Shown here in pieces: positions 1 through 6,450 of a DNA stretch of 6,833 nt (within the stretch, counting starts at the first letter, position 1; each line of letters opens with the position of its first letter). Location: the NCBI GenBank assembly GCA_029932545.1, contig JAOZPW010000213.1, positions 1 through 6,833 on the forward strand, in the 5' to 3' direction. The notes under the pieces are model-generated. The model did no database searches. It was not told the DNA's origin and worked only from the letters and a program-made list of their open reading frames with translations. The DNA is from Thermoanaerobaculales bacterium. GTDB taxonomy: Bacteria; Acidobacteriota; Thermoanaerobaculia; Thermoanaerobaculales; Sulfomarinibacteraceae. The position numbers and the translations under genes were made by a program.

Positions 1-732
1 GACGAGCGTGGATCTGCATTTCCCGACGGTATTCGGTGCTTTCCGATTGCAGTCCCGGTGGGTTCGCAGTGGCAACACGGCGCCGGGGTTGGGCTCTCTC
101 TCAAACTCCGCGGTGAAAAGGCCGCAGCGGTCGTATTCGGTGGCGACGGGTCGACGTCCGAAGGTGATTTCCACGAAGGCGTTAATGCTGCCGGTGTCTT
201 CAAGACCAATACGGTCTTTGTCATTCAGAATAACCAGTGGGCGATTTCGGTGCCCTTGTGCAAACAGACCGCTTCCGAGACCCTGGCCCAAAAGGCCCAC
301 GCCTACGGAGTCCCGGGTATTCAGGTCGACGGAAACGATATCTTCGCCGTCCATGTGGCCGTCACAGAGGCGTTGGAGCGTGCCCGGGCGGGCGGCGGAC
401 CGACTCTGATCGAGGCCGAGACTTACCGTCTTGGTGATCACACGACCGCCGACGACGCCAGTCGATATCGCTCGGAAGAAGAAGTTGAAAAGTGGCGGGT
501 GAAAGATCCCATCCCCCGGTTGCGGAAATACCTCGAGGCGAACGGTCTTTGGGACGATGAGCGGGAGAAGAACCTCGAAGAGGAGGCCCGGAAGTGGGTT
601 GATGCCCAGGTCGAAGCTCTCGAGGCCATGCCGTCTCAGCCCCTCGAGGCGATCTTCGAATACATGTACGACGAAATGCCGCCCCACCTCTCTGAGCAGA
701 TGGCGGCGCTCAAGGCGGAGGTGGAAGGATGA
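1..732 (+). CDS. pdhA: Pyruvate dehydrogenase E1 component, alpha subunit (5'-truncated)
   Basis: The open frame enters from the window edge (frame 1), so the real start is outside; 243 residues are visible. E1 alpha proteins are usually about 325-370 residues, so roughly 100 N-terminal residues are missing. The protein binds thiamine diphosphate and, with the beta subunit, decarboxylates pyruvate and acetylates the lipoyl group of E2 in the cytoplasm. The thiamine diphosphate/Mg motif is plain: GDG at 142-150 followed 26 residues later by NN at 229-234, with the family signature GDGSTSEGDFHEG around it. The stretch QNNQWAISVP and the later YRLGDHTTADD loop match the Bacillus-type E1 alpha pattern. 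A GTG at 58 is only an internal codon, since homology (DERGSAFPDGIRCFPIAVPVGSQ) continues upstream of it. The stop overlaps the pdhB start (ATGA). A branched-chain 2-oxoacid E1 alpha is the main alternative; I prefer PDH from the overall resemblance to Bacillus PdhA. Confidence 0.9.
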   Translation, partial: DERGSAFPDGIRCFPIAVPVGSQWQHGAGVGLSLKLRGEKAAAVVFGGDGSTSEGDFHEGVNAAGVFKTNTVFVIQNNQWAISVPLCKQTASETLAQKAHAYGVPGIQVDGNDIFAVHVAVTEALERARAGGGPTLIEAETYRLGDHTTADDASRYRSEEEVEKWRVKDPIPRLRKYLEANGLWDDEREKNLEEEARKWVDAQVEALEAMPSQPLEAIFEYMYDEMPPHLSEQMAALKAEVEG

Positions 733-1718
733 GTGGCCAAAGGCAACGCCTGACGATTGCCCAGGCCGTCAGAGACGCCATGCGGGATGAAATGCGGCTG
801 GACCCGACGGTCCTGGTTCTCGGTGAGGATGTTGGTGTCGACGGAGGCGTCTTCCGCGCCACCGATGGTTTGATCGAGGAGTTCGGTCCCGAAAGGGTGA
901 TCGACACACCCCTGGCGGAGAGCGGCATCATCGGCTTGTCGGTGGGCCTTGCCGCTACCGGGTTCCGGCCGGTCGCCGAGATGCAGTTCATGGGCTTCGT
1001 CTACCCGGCGATCAACCAACTGTTTTCCCATGCTGCGCGGATGCGTAACAGAACCCGGGGCCGGATGACGATCCCGATGGTGGTCCGCATGCCTTATGGA
1101 GGCGGCATTCACCCGCCGGAGCATCACTCGGAGAGCTACGAGAGTCTGTTCCTCAATACGCCGGGGTTCAAGGTCGTCGTGCCGTCCAATCCCTACGATG
1201 CAAAAGGCCTTTTGATTTCCGCCATGCGCAGCAACGACCCGGTTCTCTTCATGGAACCCAAGAGGATCTACCGCGCCTTTCGCGAAGAGGTGCCGGACGA
1301 GGCCTATGCAGTACCTTTGGGCTCGGCATCAGTTGCTCACACGGGGGACGATGTCAGCCTGATCGCGTGGGGCTCGATGACACGTGTGTGCCACGATGCC
1401 GCCGAGGTTTTGGCCGTTCAAGGGATTTCGGCCGAGGTCGTGGATCTTCGCAGCCTCAATCCTCTCGACCGCGATACCTTCATTGGAAGTGTCGTCAAAA
1501 CTGGACGGGCGGTCGTCGTGCACGAAGCCCCAAAAACCAACGGTTTTGGTGCAGAGATCGTTGCCCAGATCAACGAGTACGCATTGATGCACCTGGAAGC
1601 TCCAGTGCAGCGGGTTTGCGGTTTCGATGTCATCTTCCCGCTGGCACACCAGGAGAAACTGTATCTGCCGAATAGAGACCGGGTGGTCGCGGCAGCGAAG
1701 AAAACGATGGAGTTTTAG
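729..1718 (+). CDS. pdhB: Pyruvate dehydrogenase E1 component, beta subunit
   Basis: Complete gene of 329 residues, the usual length for E1 beta (about 325). It pairs with the alpha subunit to form the alpha2beta2 thiamine-diphosphate decarboxylase. The N-terminal pyrimidine-binding transketolase-like domain carries VLGEDVG (residues 30-36) and DTPLAESGIIG (59-69), where Glu64 is the expected glutamate contacting the cofactor aminopyrimidine. The loop GGGIHPPEHHSES (124-136) corresponds to the active-site histidine loop (GGGVHTPELHADS in Bacillus). The C-terminal transketolase domain follows from about residue 200 (VSLIAWGSM, VVDLRSLNPLD, VVVHEAP). The start is supported by GGAGG at 717-721, 7 nt before the ATG. 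The ATG overlaps the pdhA stop by 4 nt, so translation is probably coupled, which suits the equal stoichiometry of the two subunits. No frameshift or missing motif was seen. Substrate (pyruvate versus branched-chain keto acids) cannot be proved from this subunit alone. Confidence 0.95.
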   Translation: MSGQRQRLTIAQAVRDAMRDEMRLDPTVLVLGEDVGVDGGVFRATDGLIEEFGPERVIDTPLAESGIIGLSVGLAATGFRPVAEMQFMGFVYPAINQLFSHAARMRNRTRGRMTIPMVVRMPYGGGIHPPEHHSESYESLFLNTPGFKVVVPSNPYDAKGLLISAMRSNDPVLFMEPKRIYRAFREEVPDEAYAVPLGSASVAHTGDDVSLIAWGSMTRVCHDAAEVLAVQGISAEVVDLRSLNPLDRDTFIGSVVKTGRAVVVHEAPKTNGFGAEIVAQINEYALMHLEAPVQRVCGFDVIFPLAHQEKLYLPNRDRVVAAAKKTMEF

Positions 1719-1719
1719 G

Positions 1720-1747
1720 AGCTGTCAGCTATCAGCTATCAGTTCTC
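1720..1747 (+). repeat. Heptamer tandem repeat, 4 units, after pdhB stop
   Basis: Four 7-nt units in a row: AGCTGTC, AGCTATC, AGCTATC, AGTTCTC. The array starts 1 nt after the pdhB stop codon and ends 16 nt before the pdhC ribosome binding site. The 7-nt period is not a multiple of three, so it is not coding. The same unit family recurs after the lpdA stop at 4463-4497. Confidence 0.85.
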
Positions 1748-1763
1748 GGTATTGTGAGGAGAA

Positions 1764-1769
1764 AAGGAG
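1764..1769 (+). promoter_or_regulatory. Ribosome binding site that fixes the pdhC start
   Basis: AAGGAG lies 7 nt upstream of the ATG at 1777. The reading frame is open further upstream, to a possible ATG at 1627 inside pdhB, but those 50 codons read through pdhB and the heptamer repeat and show no homology. The Shine-Dalgarno sequence and the lipoyl-domain start (MAFVFNFPDVGEG) both place the true start at 1777. Confidence 0.85.
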
Positions 1770-1776
1770 TTCGTCG

Positions 1777-3045
1777 ATGGCGTTTGTGTTTAATTTCCCC
1801 GATGTAGGAGAAGGAATTCACGAAGGGACGGTCGTTGAGTGGCTGGTGGCTGAAGGTGACATTGTTGCCGAAGATCAGCCCTTGCTCAAGGTCGAAACTG
1901 ACAAGGCAATCGTCGAATTGCCGTCACCCAAGGCAGGTACGGTCCTCAAGATGCACTTCGCGGCGGGCGATCTGATCCACGTCGGTGACGCGTTGATCGT
2001 CATCGGGGAGGCGGGCGAAAGCGTGGCTGATTCCGGTGAGGCCCAGACGGCTCAGGTGGAGGAATCCGAGTCCGTTATGGCGCCGCCGGCTCCTGATGCC
2101 GGCCGGCCCGTAGCGCCTGGAATGGGGGAGAAACATCGCCGTCCCTTGGCGACACCCAAAACCAGGGTTCTTGCGCGCACACTGGGTGTTGATCTTTCGG
2201 GCGTGATCGGAACCGGTTCCGGGGGCAGGATCACCGACGACGATGTCGAGCGTGCTTCACGGGGCGAGGTTGCGTCGGCGCCGTCACCTGAGCTTCCGGT
2301 ATCGGTAGATGGTATTGCCAATGTGACGGTCACTGCTGATGGTCCGGTGGAACGGGTTGCCTTGACCCACTTGCGCAAGGTCATCGCCGGCGCCATGCAG
2401 TCGTCAAAGCAGATCTCGGCTCATGTGACCCACGTTGAAGAGGCGGACGCTTCTGCGTTGATGGTCGCCTATCGAGACCTTAAACCTCAGATTGAGGCGG
2501 AGCACGGCGTCAAGTTTTCGGTCCTGCCCTTTTTCATCAAGGCCTTGGTGCAATGTCTCAAGGACTTTCCGATCTTCAACGCCTCGGTCGATGAAGACGC
2601 CGGCGAACTGATACTGAAGAAGTACTACAACATCGGCATCGCGGTTGATACGCCCCAGGGCCTGATTGTTCCGGTGATCAAGGATGCCGACACAAAGGAC
2701 ATGATCCAGTTGGCCCGCGAGCTCTCCGACCTGGCCGTGCGGGCGCGAGAACGGAGATTGGCGCTGGATGAGATGCGCGGGGGCAGTTGCACCATCACCA
2801 ACATCGGACCGTTGGGCGGGGTATTCGCGACGCCGATTATCAATCAGCCGGAGCTGGCGATCCTCGGTCTGCACAAGATCGAACAGAGGCCGGTGGTTCG
2901 AGATGGCCAGATCGTAATTCGTGAGATGATGTATCTCTCGATCTCATTCGACCATCGGTGGATCGACGGGGCTCAAGGGGCACGTTTCATGACCGCATTT
3001 TCACGGCTCATATCCAATCCAAATCTCCTTTTTGCGAGGCTTTAA
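1777..3045 (+). CDS. pdhC: Dihydrolipoamide acetyltransferase, E2 core of the PDH complex
   Basis: Protein of 422 residues that moves the acetyl group from E1 to CoA and builds the complex core. Domains in order: one lipoyl domain (about 1-78) with ETDKA, the lipoylated residue being Lys43; an Ala/Pro/Glu-rich linker (about 80-120); the peripheral subunit-binding domain (about 124-160, ATPKTRVLARTLGVDLS then GTGSGGRITDDDV), which docks E1/E3; a second flexible linker; and the catalytic acyltransferase domain (about 195-422), ending with the DHRWIDG motif (His393 and Asp397 catalytic). The length fits single-lipoyl E2s of Gram-positive and mitochondrial type, unlike the multi-lipoyl E. coli protein. 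It lies 58 nt after pdhB, and its stop directly abuts the lpdA start. Because E2 sequence alone does not separate PDH from branched-chain complexes, the acetyl specificity is inferred from the whole operon. Confidence 0.93.
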   Translation: MAFVFNFPDVGEGIHEGTVVEWLVAEGDIVAEDQPLLKVETDKAIVELPSPKAGTVLKMHFAAGDLIHVGDALIVIGEAGESVADSGEAQTAQVEESESVMAPPAPDAGRPVAPGMGEKHRRPLATPKTRVLARTLGVDLSGVIGTGSGGRITDDDVERASRGEVASAPSPELPVSVDGIANVTVTADGPVERVALTHLRKVIAGAMQSSKQISAHVTHVEEADASALMVAYRDLKPQIEAEHGVKFSVLPFFIKALVQCLKDFPIFNASVDEDAGELILKKYYNIGIAVDTPQGLIVPVIKDADTKDMIQLARELSDLAVRARERRLALDEMRGGSCTITNIGPLGGVFATPIINQPELAILGLHKIEQRPVVRDGQIVIREMMYLSISFDHRWIDGAQGARFMTAFSRLISNPNLLFARL

Positions 3046-4464
3046 ATGGTTGTCGGATCAGTTTCCAGAGGATGTCAGGTCGTCGTCATCGGCGGCGGAC
3101 CTGGCGGTTATGTTGCGGCGATTCGCCTGGCACAGTTGGGCAAGGATGTCATCGTTGTCGAAAAGAGGGGGCGAATGGGTGGGGTCTGCCTCAACGAGGG
3201 TTGTATCCCGTCCAAGGCCTTGATCCATGCTACCGACGTGGCCTATGAGGCCGGACATGCCCAGGAGATGGGTGTCACTGTCGAGGGTGTGTCAGTCGAC
3301 CTGGCGAAGATGGTCCAGTGGAAAGACGGTATTGTGGACCGGCTGACCGGTGGTGTTTCGTTCTTGTTTGAGAAAAACGGAGTCGAGGTCGTTGCGGGTG
3401 AAGCTCGATTTATTGACGATCGTCGCCTGGCGGTATCGACCGATGACGGGGTCGTCGAACTCGAATTCGAACAGGCCGTGATCGCCACCGGGTCGTCGCC
3501 GATGGCGCTTCCGGGTTTTGACGTCGATGGCGAGACTGTCATCGGACCTCGGGAGGCGCTCAGCCTCCAAGAGATTCCCGAACGGTTGCTCGTCATTGGC
3601 GCCGGTTACATCGGCCTCGAACTCGGCACGGTATTCCGGAAGTTGGGCTCTCAAGTTTCGGTTGTTGAATTCCTGCCGGAGATCTTCCCGACAATGGATT
3701 CAGAAGTCGGCAAGCTGCTCAAGCGGAGCCTGAAGAAACTCGGCATCAAAGTGCACCTCAGTCATCAAGCTCAAAGTCTCGAGGCCGGTTCGCCCACGGT
3801 TGTCCTCGCCGCTCACCGTGACAAGGATCAAACCCTGCGTCTGGAAGCGGACAAGGTGCTGATCAGTATTGGGCGTGTGCCCAACGCTTCCGGACTGGGC
3901 CTTGAAGCGATCGGTGTTGGTTTGGATGACAAGGGTTTTGTCGCCGTCAACGAGAAGATGCAGACAAACATCCCGGGAATCTATGCGATCGGGGATGTGG
4001 TGGGGGGCGCTCTGTTGGCCCACAAGGCCTCTCAAGAAGCCAAGGTTGCAGCAGAGGTCATCTGTGGCCAAAATGCAGCCTTTGACAGCCTTGTGCCGGC
4101 CGTCGTCTACACCGATCCGGAGATTGCCACCGTCGGAATGAGCGAGACCGAAGCCCGTGAGGCAGGCCATGAAGTTGTCACGGGGAAGTTTACCTTCAAG
4201 GCCTCGGGCCGGGCGATGTCTCTCGGTGCGACCGACGGTTTCATCAAGGCTATTGCCAATGCCGAGACCGGACTTCTGCTGGGGCTTGTCGCGGTGGGCC
4301 GGGGTGTGTCTGAATTGATTGGCGAGGCGACCGTTGCCCTTGAGATGGGTGCCTTCCTCGAAGATATTGCTTTGACCATTCACCCGCACCCGACGATGTC
4401 TGAAGCGGTCCAGGAGGCCGTAGAAGCCGCCCTGGGCAAGGCAGTCCATCAGGTTAATAATTAG
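3046..4464 (+). CDS. lpdA: Dihydrolipoamide dehydrogenase, E3 of the PDH complex
   Basis: Complete flavoenzyme of 472 residues, the normal E3 length. It reoxidises dihydrolipoyl-E2 using FAD and a redox disulfide and passes electrons to NAD+. Visible motifs: FAD-binding GGGPGG (16-21); the redox pair in GGVCLNEGCIPSK (Cys48 and Cys53); the NAD-binding Rossmann motif GAGYIGLELG (185-194), followed by an acidic residue at the end of the second strand (SVVEF), which favours NAD over NADP; the second FAD motif GIYAIGD (Asp317); and the C-terminal dimer-interface motif HPHPTMSE, where His448 and Glu453 form the catalytic pair. There is no fused lipoyl domain. The ATG follows the pdhC TAA with zero gap, and a modest GAGG at 3036-3039 lies inside the pdhC end, so coupling to pdhC is likely. 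E3 may also serve 2-oxoglutarate dehydrogenase or the glycine cleavage system if no other copy exists. Confidence 0.95.
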   Translation: MVVGSVSRGCQVVVIGGGPGGYVAAIRLAQLGKDVIVVEKRGRMGGVCLNEGCIPSKALIHATDVAYEAGHAQEMGVTVEGVSVDLAKMVQWKDGIVDRLTGGVSFLFEKNGVEVVAGEARFIDDRRLAVSTDDGVVELEFEQAVIATGSSPMALPGFDVDGETVIGPREALSLQEIPERLLVIGAGYIGLELGTVFRKLGSQVSVVEFLPEIFPTMDSEVGKLLKRSLKKLGIKVHLSHQAQSLEAGSPTVVLAAHRDKDQTLRLEADKVLISIGRVPNASGLGLEAIGVGLDDKGFVAVNEKMQTNIPGIYAIGDVVGGALLAHKASQEAKVAAEVICGQNAAFDSLVPAVVYTDPEIATVGMSETEAREAGHEVVTGKFTFKASGRAMSLGATDGFIKAIANAETGLLLGLVAVGRGVSELIGEATVALEMGAFLEDIALTIHPHPTMSEAVQEAVEAALGKAVHQVNN

Positions 4465-4497
4465 CTCTCAGCTCTCAGTTCTCAGTTCTCAGTTCTC
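4463..4497 (+). repeat. Heptamer tandem repeat, 5 units, overlapping lpdA stop
   Basis: Five consecutive 7-nt units: AGCTCTC twice, then AGTTCTC three times, followed by a partial AGT. The first unit overlaps the last two bases of the lpdA TAG stop. It belongs to the same unit family as the array at 1720-1747; AGTTCTC is shared exactly. Confidence 0.9.
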
Positions 4498-4529
4498 AGT
4501 CCAGGCGCTTGCAAAAATCAAGAACTAGC

Positions 4530-4559
4530 CACAAAGAGGCACGAAAAGGCACAAAAAGA
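4530..4559. repeat. Decamer tandem repeat, CACAAAGAGG type, 3 units
   Basis: Three 10-nt units: CACAAAGAGG, CACGAAAAGG, CACAAAAAGA. This purine-rich non-coding array resembles the CAAAG-type intergenic repeats found in many environmental genomes. A related array with a 9-nt period is upstream of cysS at 6418-6444. Confidence 0.7.
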
Positions 4560-4600
4560 GAAGCCAAGGGGACTGCCGGGACTGCGTCCTGGAGCGCGGG

Positions 4601-4687
4601 GTAGGGACATTGCGCATCGCCCCATAGGTCGATCAGGGCGCAGCCGTGGAGGTCGCGAAGCGACCAGCGTGGGCTGCACCGGGCGAA
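4601..4687. repeat. Dispersed hairpin repeat, copy A
   Basis: An 87-nt element that aligns with 6745-6830 in the same orientation. The conserved blocks are GTAGGGACAT, GCGCATCGCC, AGCCGTGGAGG, CAGCGTGGGCTG and a terminal GCGAA, around a variable centre of about 20 nt. It contains a perfect 6-bp stem with a GAA loop (4651-4665, GGTCGCGAAGCGACC) nested in an outer 5-bp stem (CAGCC 4641-4645 with GGCTG 4672-4676). GTGG stands just 5' of the inner stem, as in REP-type palindromes, but assignment to the REP class is only a suggestion. Confidence 0.8.
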
Positions 4688-4690
4688 CCG

Positions 4691-4714
4691 AGCCCGAGCC
4701 CGTTACCGTTGCCG
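4691..4714 (+). repeat. Left arm of 24-nt inverted repeat built from hexamers
   Basis: This arm is inverted-repeat partner to 4837-4860: 22 of 24 positions are complementary and the other two are transition-type differences. It lies in degenerate hexamers GAGCCC, GAGCCC, GTTACC, GTTGCC (4690-4713). It directly follows the dispersed hairpin repeat. Confidence 0.75.
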
Positions 4715-4733
4715 GGCTTCAAGAATTTTCGTA
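4696..4733 (+). terminator. Possible weak intrinsic terminator of the PDH operon
   Basis: AGCCCG (4697-4702) pairs perfectly with CGGGCT (4713-4718) across a 10-nt loop, extendable by one G-U pair. After the stem comes TCAAGAATTTTCG, with only four consecutive T and these 7 nt away, so the tract is poor. The same bases can instead pair with the distant arm at 4837-4860. It is the best candidate I see downstream of lpdA, about 235 nt after the stop, but it could be fortuitous. Confidence 0.25.
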
Positions 4734-4836
4734 GAGATCGATTTGATCATCGACGTTTGCATAGCGACAATGCGAAGTAAGTGGCCAAATCCTCTGCCAA
4801 GCAGCCCGTTATTTACAACGATGACGCTGTCGATTA

Positions 4837-4860
4837 CGGTAACGATAACGGGCTCGGGCT
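4837..4860 (-). repeat. Right arm of 24-nt inverted repeat built from hexamers
   Basis: Inverted partner of 4691-4714, separated from it by 122 nt. In local context it reads as hexamers GATTAC, GGTAAC, GATAAC, GGGCTC, GGGCTT (4832-4861). Part of it (ATAACGGGCT, 4845-4854) is also a perfect inverted repeat of AGCCCGTTAT at 4803-4812, so two alternative hairpins compete for this arm. Confidence 0.75.
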
Positions 4861-4932
4861 TGAAGGACTCAGTGTTAGAACGGCCTCCTCTCCGGTGGGT
4901 GTTTCTCTATTTAGAGCCAGCGCTTTTGGCGT

Positions 4933-6342
4933 CTATCCCTTTCGCCATACCGGTCCGTGCGGTGTGTCCTCGACGAGGATTCCACGGGCCGTCAGTTCAT
5001 CCCTGATGGCATCTGAGCGGGCAAAATCCTTGTTCTTCCGAGCTTCGGTGCGTTGATTAACCAGAGACTGGATTTCGTCGTCGTCGTTGGTCTCTGAGAT
5101 CTCCTGTTTCGGGAAAATCCCAAGAACGTTGTCCGCTTCCGTGAACGCTTCCAAAAGCGCCGATCTGACCTTCGGAGAGATGCCCCCTCCATCGAGCGCT
5201 GTGTTGACCTTGTGGAGCACGGTGTGAAGGGCAGCCAGAGCCTTGGCGGTGTTGAGGTCATCAGCAAGTCCCTCTCGGAGCTGTCGCCGAAATGCCTCAA
5301 CGTCGGCTTGGCACAGGGCGCCCTGATTTTCGACTTCGGGCGTATGCTCCAGCCGCCTCAGGGTGTTGGCGATCCTCTCGAGAGCCTGTTCGGCGGCGTG
5401 CAGGCCGTCGAATGTGAAATTGAGCTTCTGTCGATAGGGGACCGACATCAAAAGGTAGCGAATGACGATGGGGTCGTATCCCCGTTCGATCAACTCTCTC
5501 AGTGTGAAGAAATTGCCCTTGGACTTGGCCATCTTCTCACTTTCGACATTGAGGTGTTCGGCGTGCAGCCAGAAGCGGGCAAAGGGCTTTCCGGAGGCGG
5601 CTTCGGATTGTGCGATCTCGTTCTCGTGGTGGGGGAAGATATTGTCGACGCCACCGGTGTGGATGTCGAAGGACTCACCCAAGAGGCTCATCGCCATGGC
5701 GGAACACTCGAGGTGCCAACCGGGGCGACCGCTGCCGATCTCGGTATCCCAGGAAGGCTCGTCCTCTTTGGCGGCTTTCCAGAGCACGAAGTCCCGGGCA
5801 TCTTCCTTCTCGTATTCGTCCGAGTCCACCCTGGCGCCGGCTTTGGTTTTGTCCAGACGGATTCTGGAGAGCTTGCCGTATGCGGGGAAGGTCGAGATTC
5901 GGTAGTAGATCGAGTCGCCGGAGCGGTAGGTGTGGCCGCCTTCTTCCAGAGTCTTGACCAGGTGGGCCATCTCGGCGATGTAATCGGTTGCTCTGGGGTA
6001 GTGCTCTGCCCGTTCGATTCTCAGGGTATCGAGGTCCTCGAAGAAGGCCTGGATAAATGTATCGGTGAACTCCCTCAGTGAGATGCCGGCCTCGTTGGCG
6101 CTGCGAATGGTCTTGTCGTCAATGTCGGTCAGGTTCATCACCTGGGTGACCCGCCAACCGAAGAGTTTCAAGGTCCTTCGGAGAATGTCCTCGAACAGAA
6201 AGGTCCGCAAGTTTCCGATGTGGGAAAAGTTGTAGACCGTCGGCCCGCAGGTGTAAAACCGGGCATGTCCCTCTTCGAGACTCTCGAATGGTTCCGGCTT
6301 CCGGGTCAGGGTGTTGTAAAAACGCAGACGAATATCGTCCAT
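4933..6342 (-). CDS. cysS: Cysteinyl-tRNA synthetase
   Basis: Class I aminoacyl-tRNA synthetase of 469 residues (E. coli enzyme 461), charging tRNA-Cys in the cytoplasm. Counting from MDDIRLRF: CGPTVYNFSHIGN holds zinc ligand Cys32 and the HIGH-type motif HIGN (41-44); GWHLECSAM gives Cys213; GGVDNIFPHHENEIAQSE gives the histidine and glutamate ligands (about His238 and Glu242); EKMAKSKGN is the KMSKS loop (270-274), here KMAKS. The helical anticodon-binding (DALR-type) region follows, and the C-terminus ends GPVWRKG, normal for the family. The frame is open 29 codons further upstream, but those residues (Trp/Pro/His-rich) match nothing. GGAGGAG lies a few bases before the ATG at 6342, and a promoter-like sequence falls inside that extension, so I chose 6342. 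The gene is convergent with the PDH operon and functionally unrelated. No T-box or long leader is seen. Confidence 0.96.
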   Translation of the reverse strand: MDDIRLRFYNTLTRKPEPFESLEEGHARFYTCGPTVYNFSHIGNLRTFLFEDILRRTLKLFGWRVTQVMNLTDIDDKTIRSANEAGISLREFTDTFIQAFFEDLDTLRIERAEHYPRATDYIAEMAHLVKTLEEGGHTYRSGDSIYYRISTFPAYGKLSRIRLDKTKAGARVDSDEYEKEDARDFVLWKAAKEDEPSWDTEIGSGRPGWHLECSAMAMSLLGESFDIHTGGVDNIFPHHENEIAQSEAASGKPFARFWLHAEHLNVESEKMAKSKGNFFTLRELIERGYDPIVIRYLLMSVPYRQKLNFTFDGLHAAEQALERIANTLRRLEHTPEVENQGALCQADVEAFRRQLREGLADDLNTAKALAALHTVLHKVNTALDGGGISPKVRSALLEAFTEADNVLGIFPKQEISETNDDDEIQSLVNQRTEARKNKDFARSDAIRDELTARGILVEDTPHGPVWRKG

Positions 6343-6345
6343 GGA

Positions 6346-6352
6346 CTCCTCC
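6346..6352 (-). promoter_or_regulatory. Ribosome binding site that fixes the cysS start
   Basis: On the - strand GGAGGAG stands 3 nt before the ATG (GGAGG core 5 nt before). This strong Shine-Dalgarno sequence supports the start at 6342 over the upstream ATG at 6429. Confidence 0.75.
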
Positions 6353-6360
6353 GGCGAGGG

Positions 6361-6388
6361 ATTGTAGCAAGGGCGGTGGCGGGGCCAA
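6361..6388 (-). promoter_or_regulatory. Probable cysS promoter (extended -10)
   Basis: On the - strand TACAAT (6366-6361) is preceded by TGC, an extended -10 element. TTGGCC (6388-6383), matching TTGACA at 4 of 6 positions, lies 16 nt upstream. Transcription would start near 6354, leaving a leader of only about 12 nt that still includes the ribosome binding site. Prediction by eye only. Confidence 0.5.
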
Positions 6389-6417
6389 AGAGCGGTCGAC
6401 CAGAACACAATTGAACC

Positions 6418-6444
6418 GCCAAGACGCAAAGGACGCGAAGAGAA
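6418..6444. repeat. CAAAG-type short tandem repeat, 9-nt period, 3 units
   Basis: Units CCGCCAAGA, CGCAAAGGA, CGCGAAGAG, then purine-rich AAGAGGAG. On the + strand one frame reads NRQDAKDAKR, a peptide I recognise from many spurious hypothetical proteins, which marks it as a widely scattered non-coding repeat. It is related to the decamer array at 4530-4559. Confidence 0.65.
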
Positions 6445-6450
6445 GAGGAG

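Larger units (their letters stand above)
4465..4932. other. Gene-free convergent intergenic region between lpdA and cysS
   Basis: This 468-nt stretch separates the 3' ends of two convergent genes. I find no credible coding region: the short + frames that begin at 4743 and 4781 run into the antisense of cysS and resemble nothing. Most of the identifiable content is repeats: heptamers (4463-4497), decamers (4530-4559), a dispersed hairpin repeat (4601-4687), and hexamer-built inverted arms (4691-4714 and 4837-4860) around a 122-nt centre. About 70 nt next to the cysS stop show no structure I can name. Transcripts from both sides must end here, but no strong intrinsic terminator stands out. Confidence 0.8.

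Noticed and set aside
1627..1776. 50-codon N-terminal extension of pdhC
   Set aside because: It reads through the pdhB 3' end in another frame and through the heptamer array. AAGGAG and the lipoyl-domain start support 1777.
3700..4449. 249-codon open frame on the - strand, antisense to lpdA
   Set aside because: Shadow of lpdA, whose catalytic motifs are all intact; the antisense peptide resembles nothing.
4463..4860. CRISPR array
   Set aside because: Repeat units are 7-10 nt and contiguous, with no 25-40-nt direct repeats separated by unique spacers and no cas genes.
4465..4932. tRNA or other structured housekeeping RNA gene
   Set aside because: The hairpins do not form a cloverleaf, and no T-loop (GTTCGA-type) consensus or CCA end was found.
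4743..5056. Two overlapping + strand open frames in the lpdA-cysS gap
   Set aside because: They start in hexamer repeat DNA and run into the antisense of the cysS 3' end. The peptide (ITVTITGSGL) is what hexamer repeats encode by accident.
5212..6081. 289-codon open frame on the + strand, antisense to cysS
   Set aside because: It is the complement of a well-recognised cysS, has low-complexity Gly/Val/Leu-rich composition and no family resemblance; GC-rich codon bias explains the lack of stops.
6343..6429. 29-codon N-terminal extension of cysS
   Set aside because: No homology; it contains the likely promoter and the strong GGAGGAG site for the ATG at 6342.
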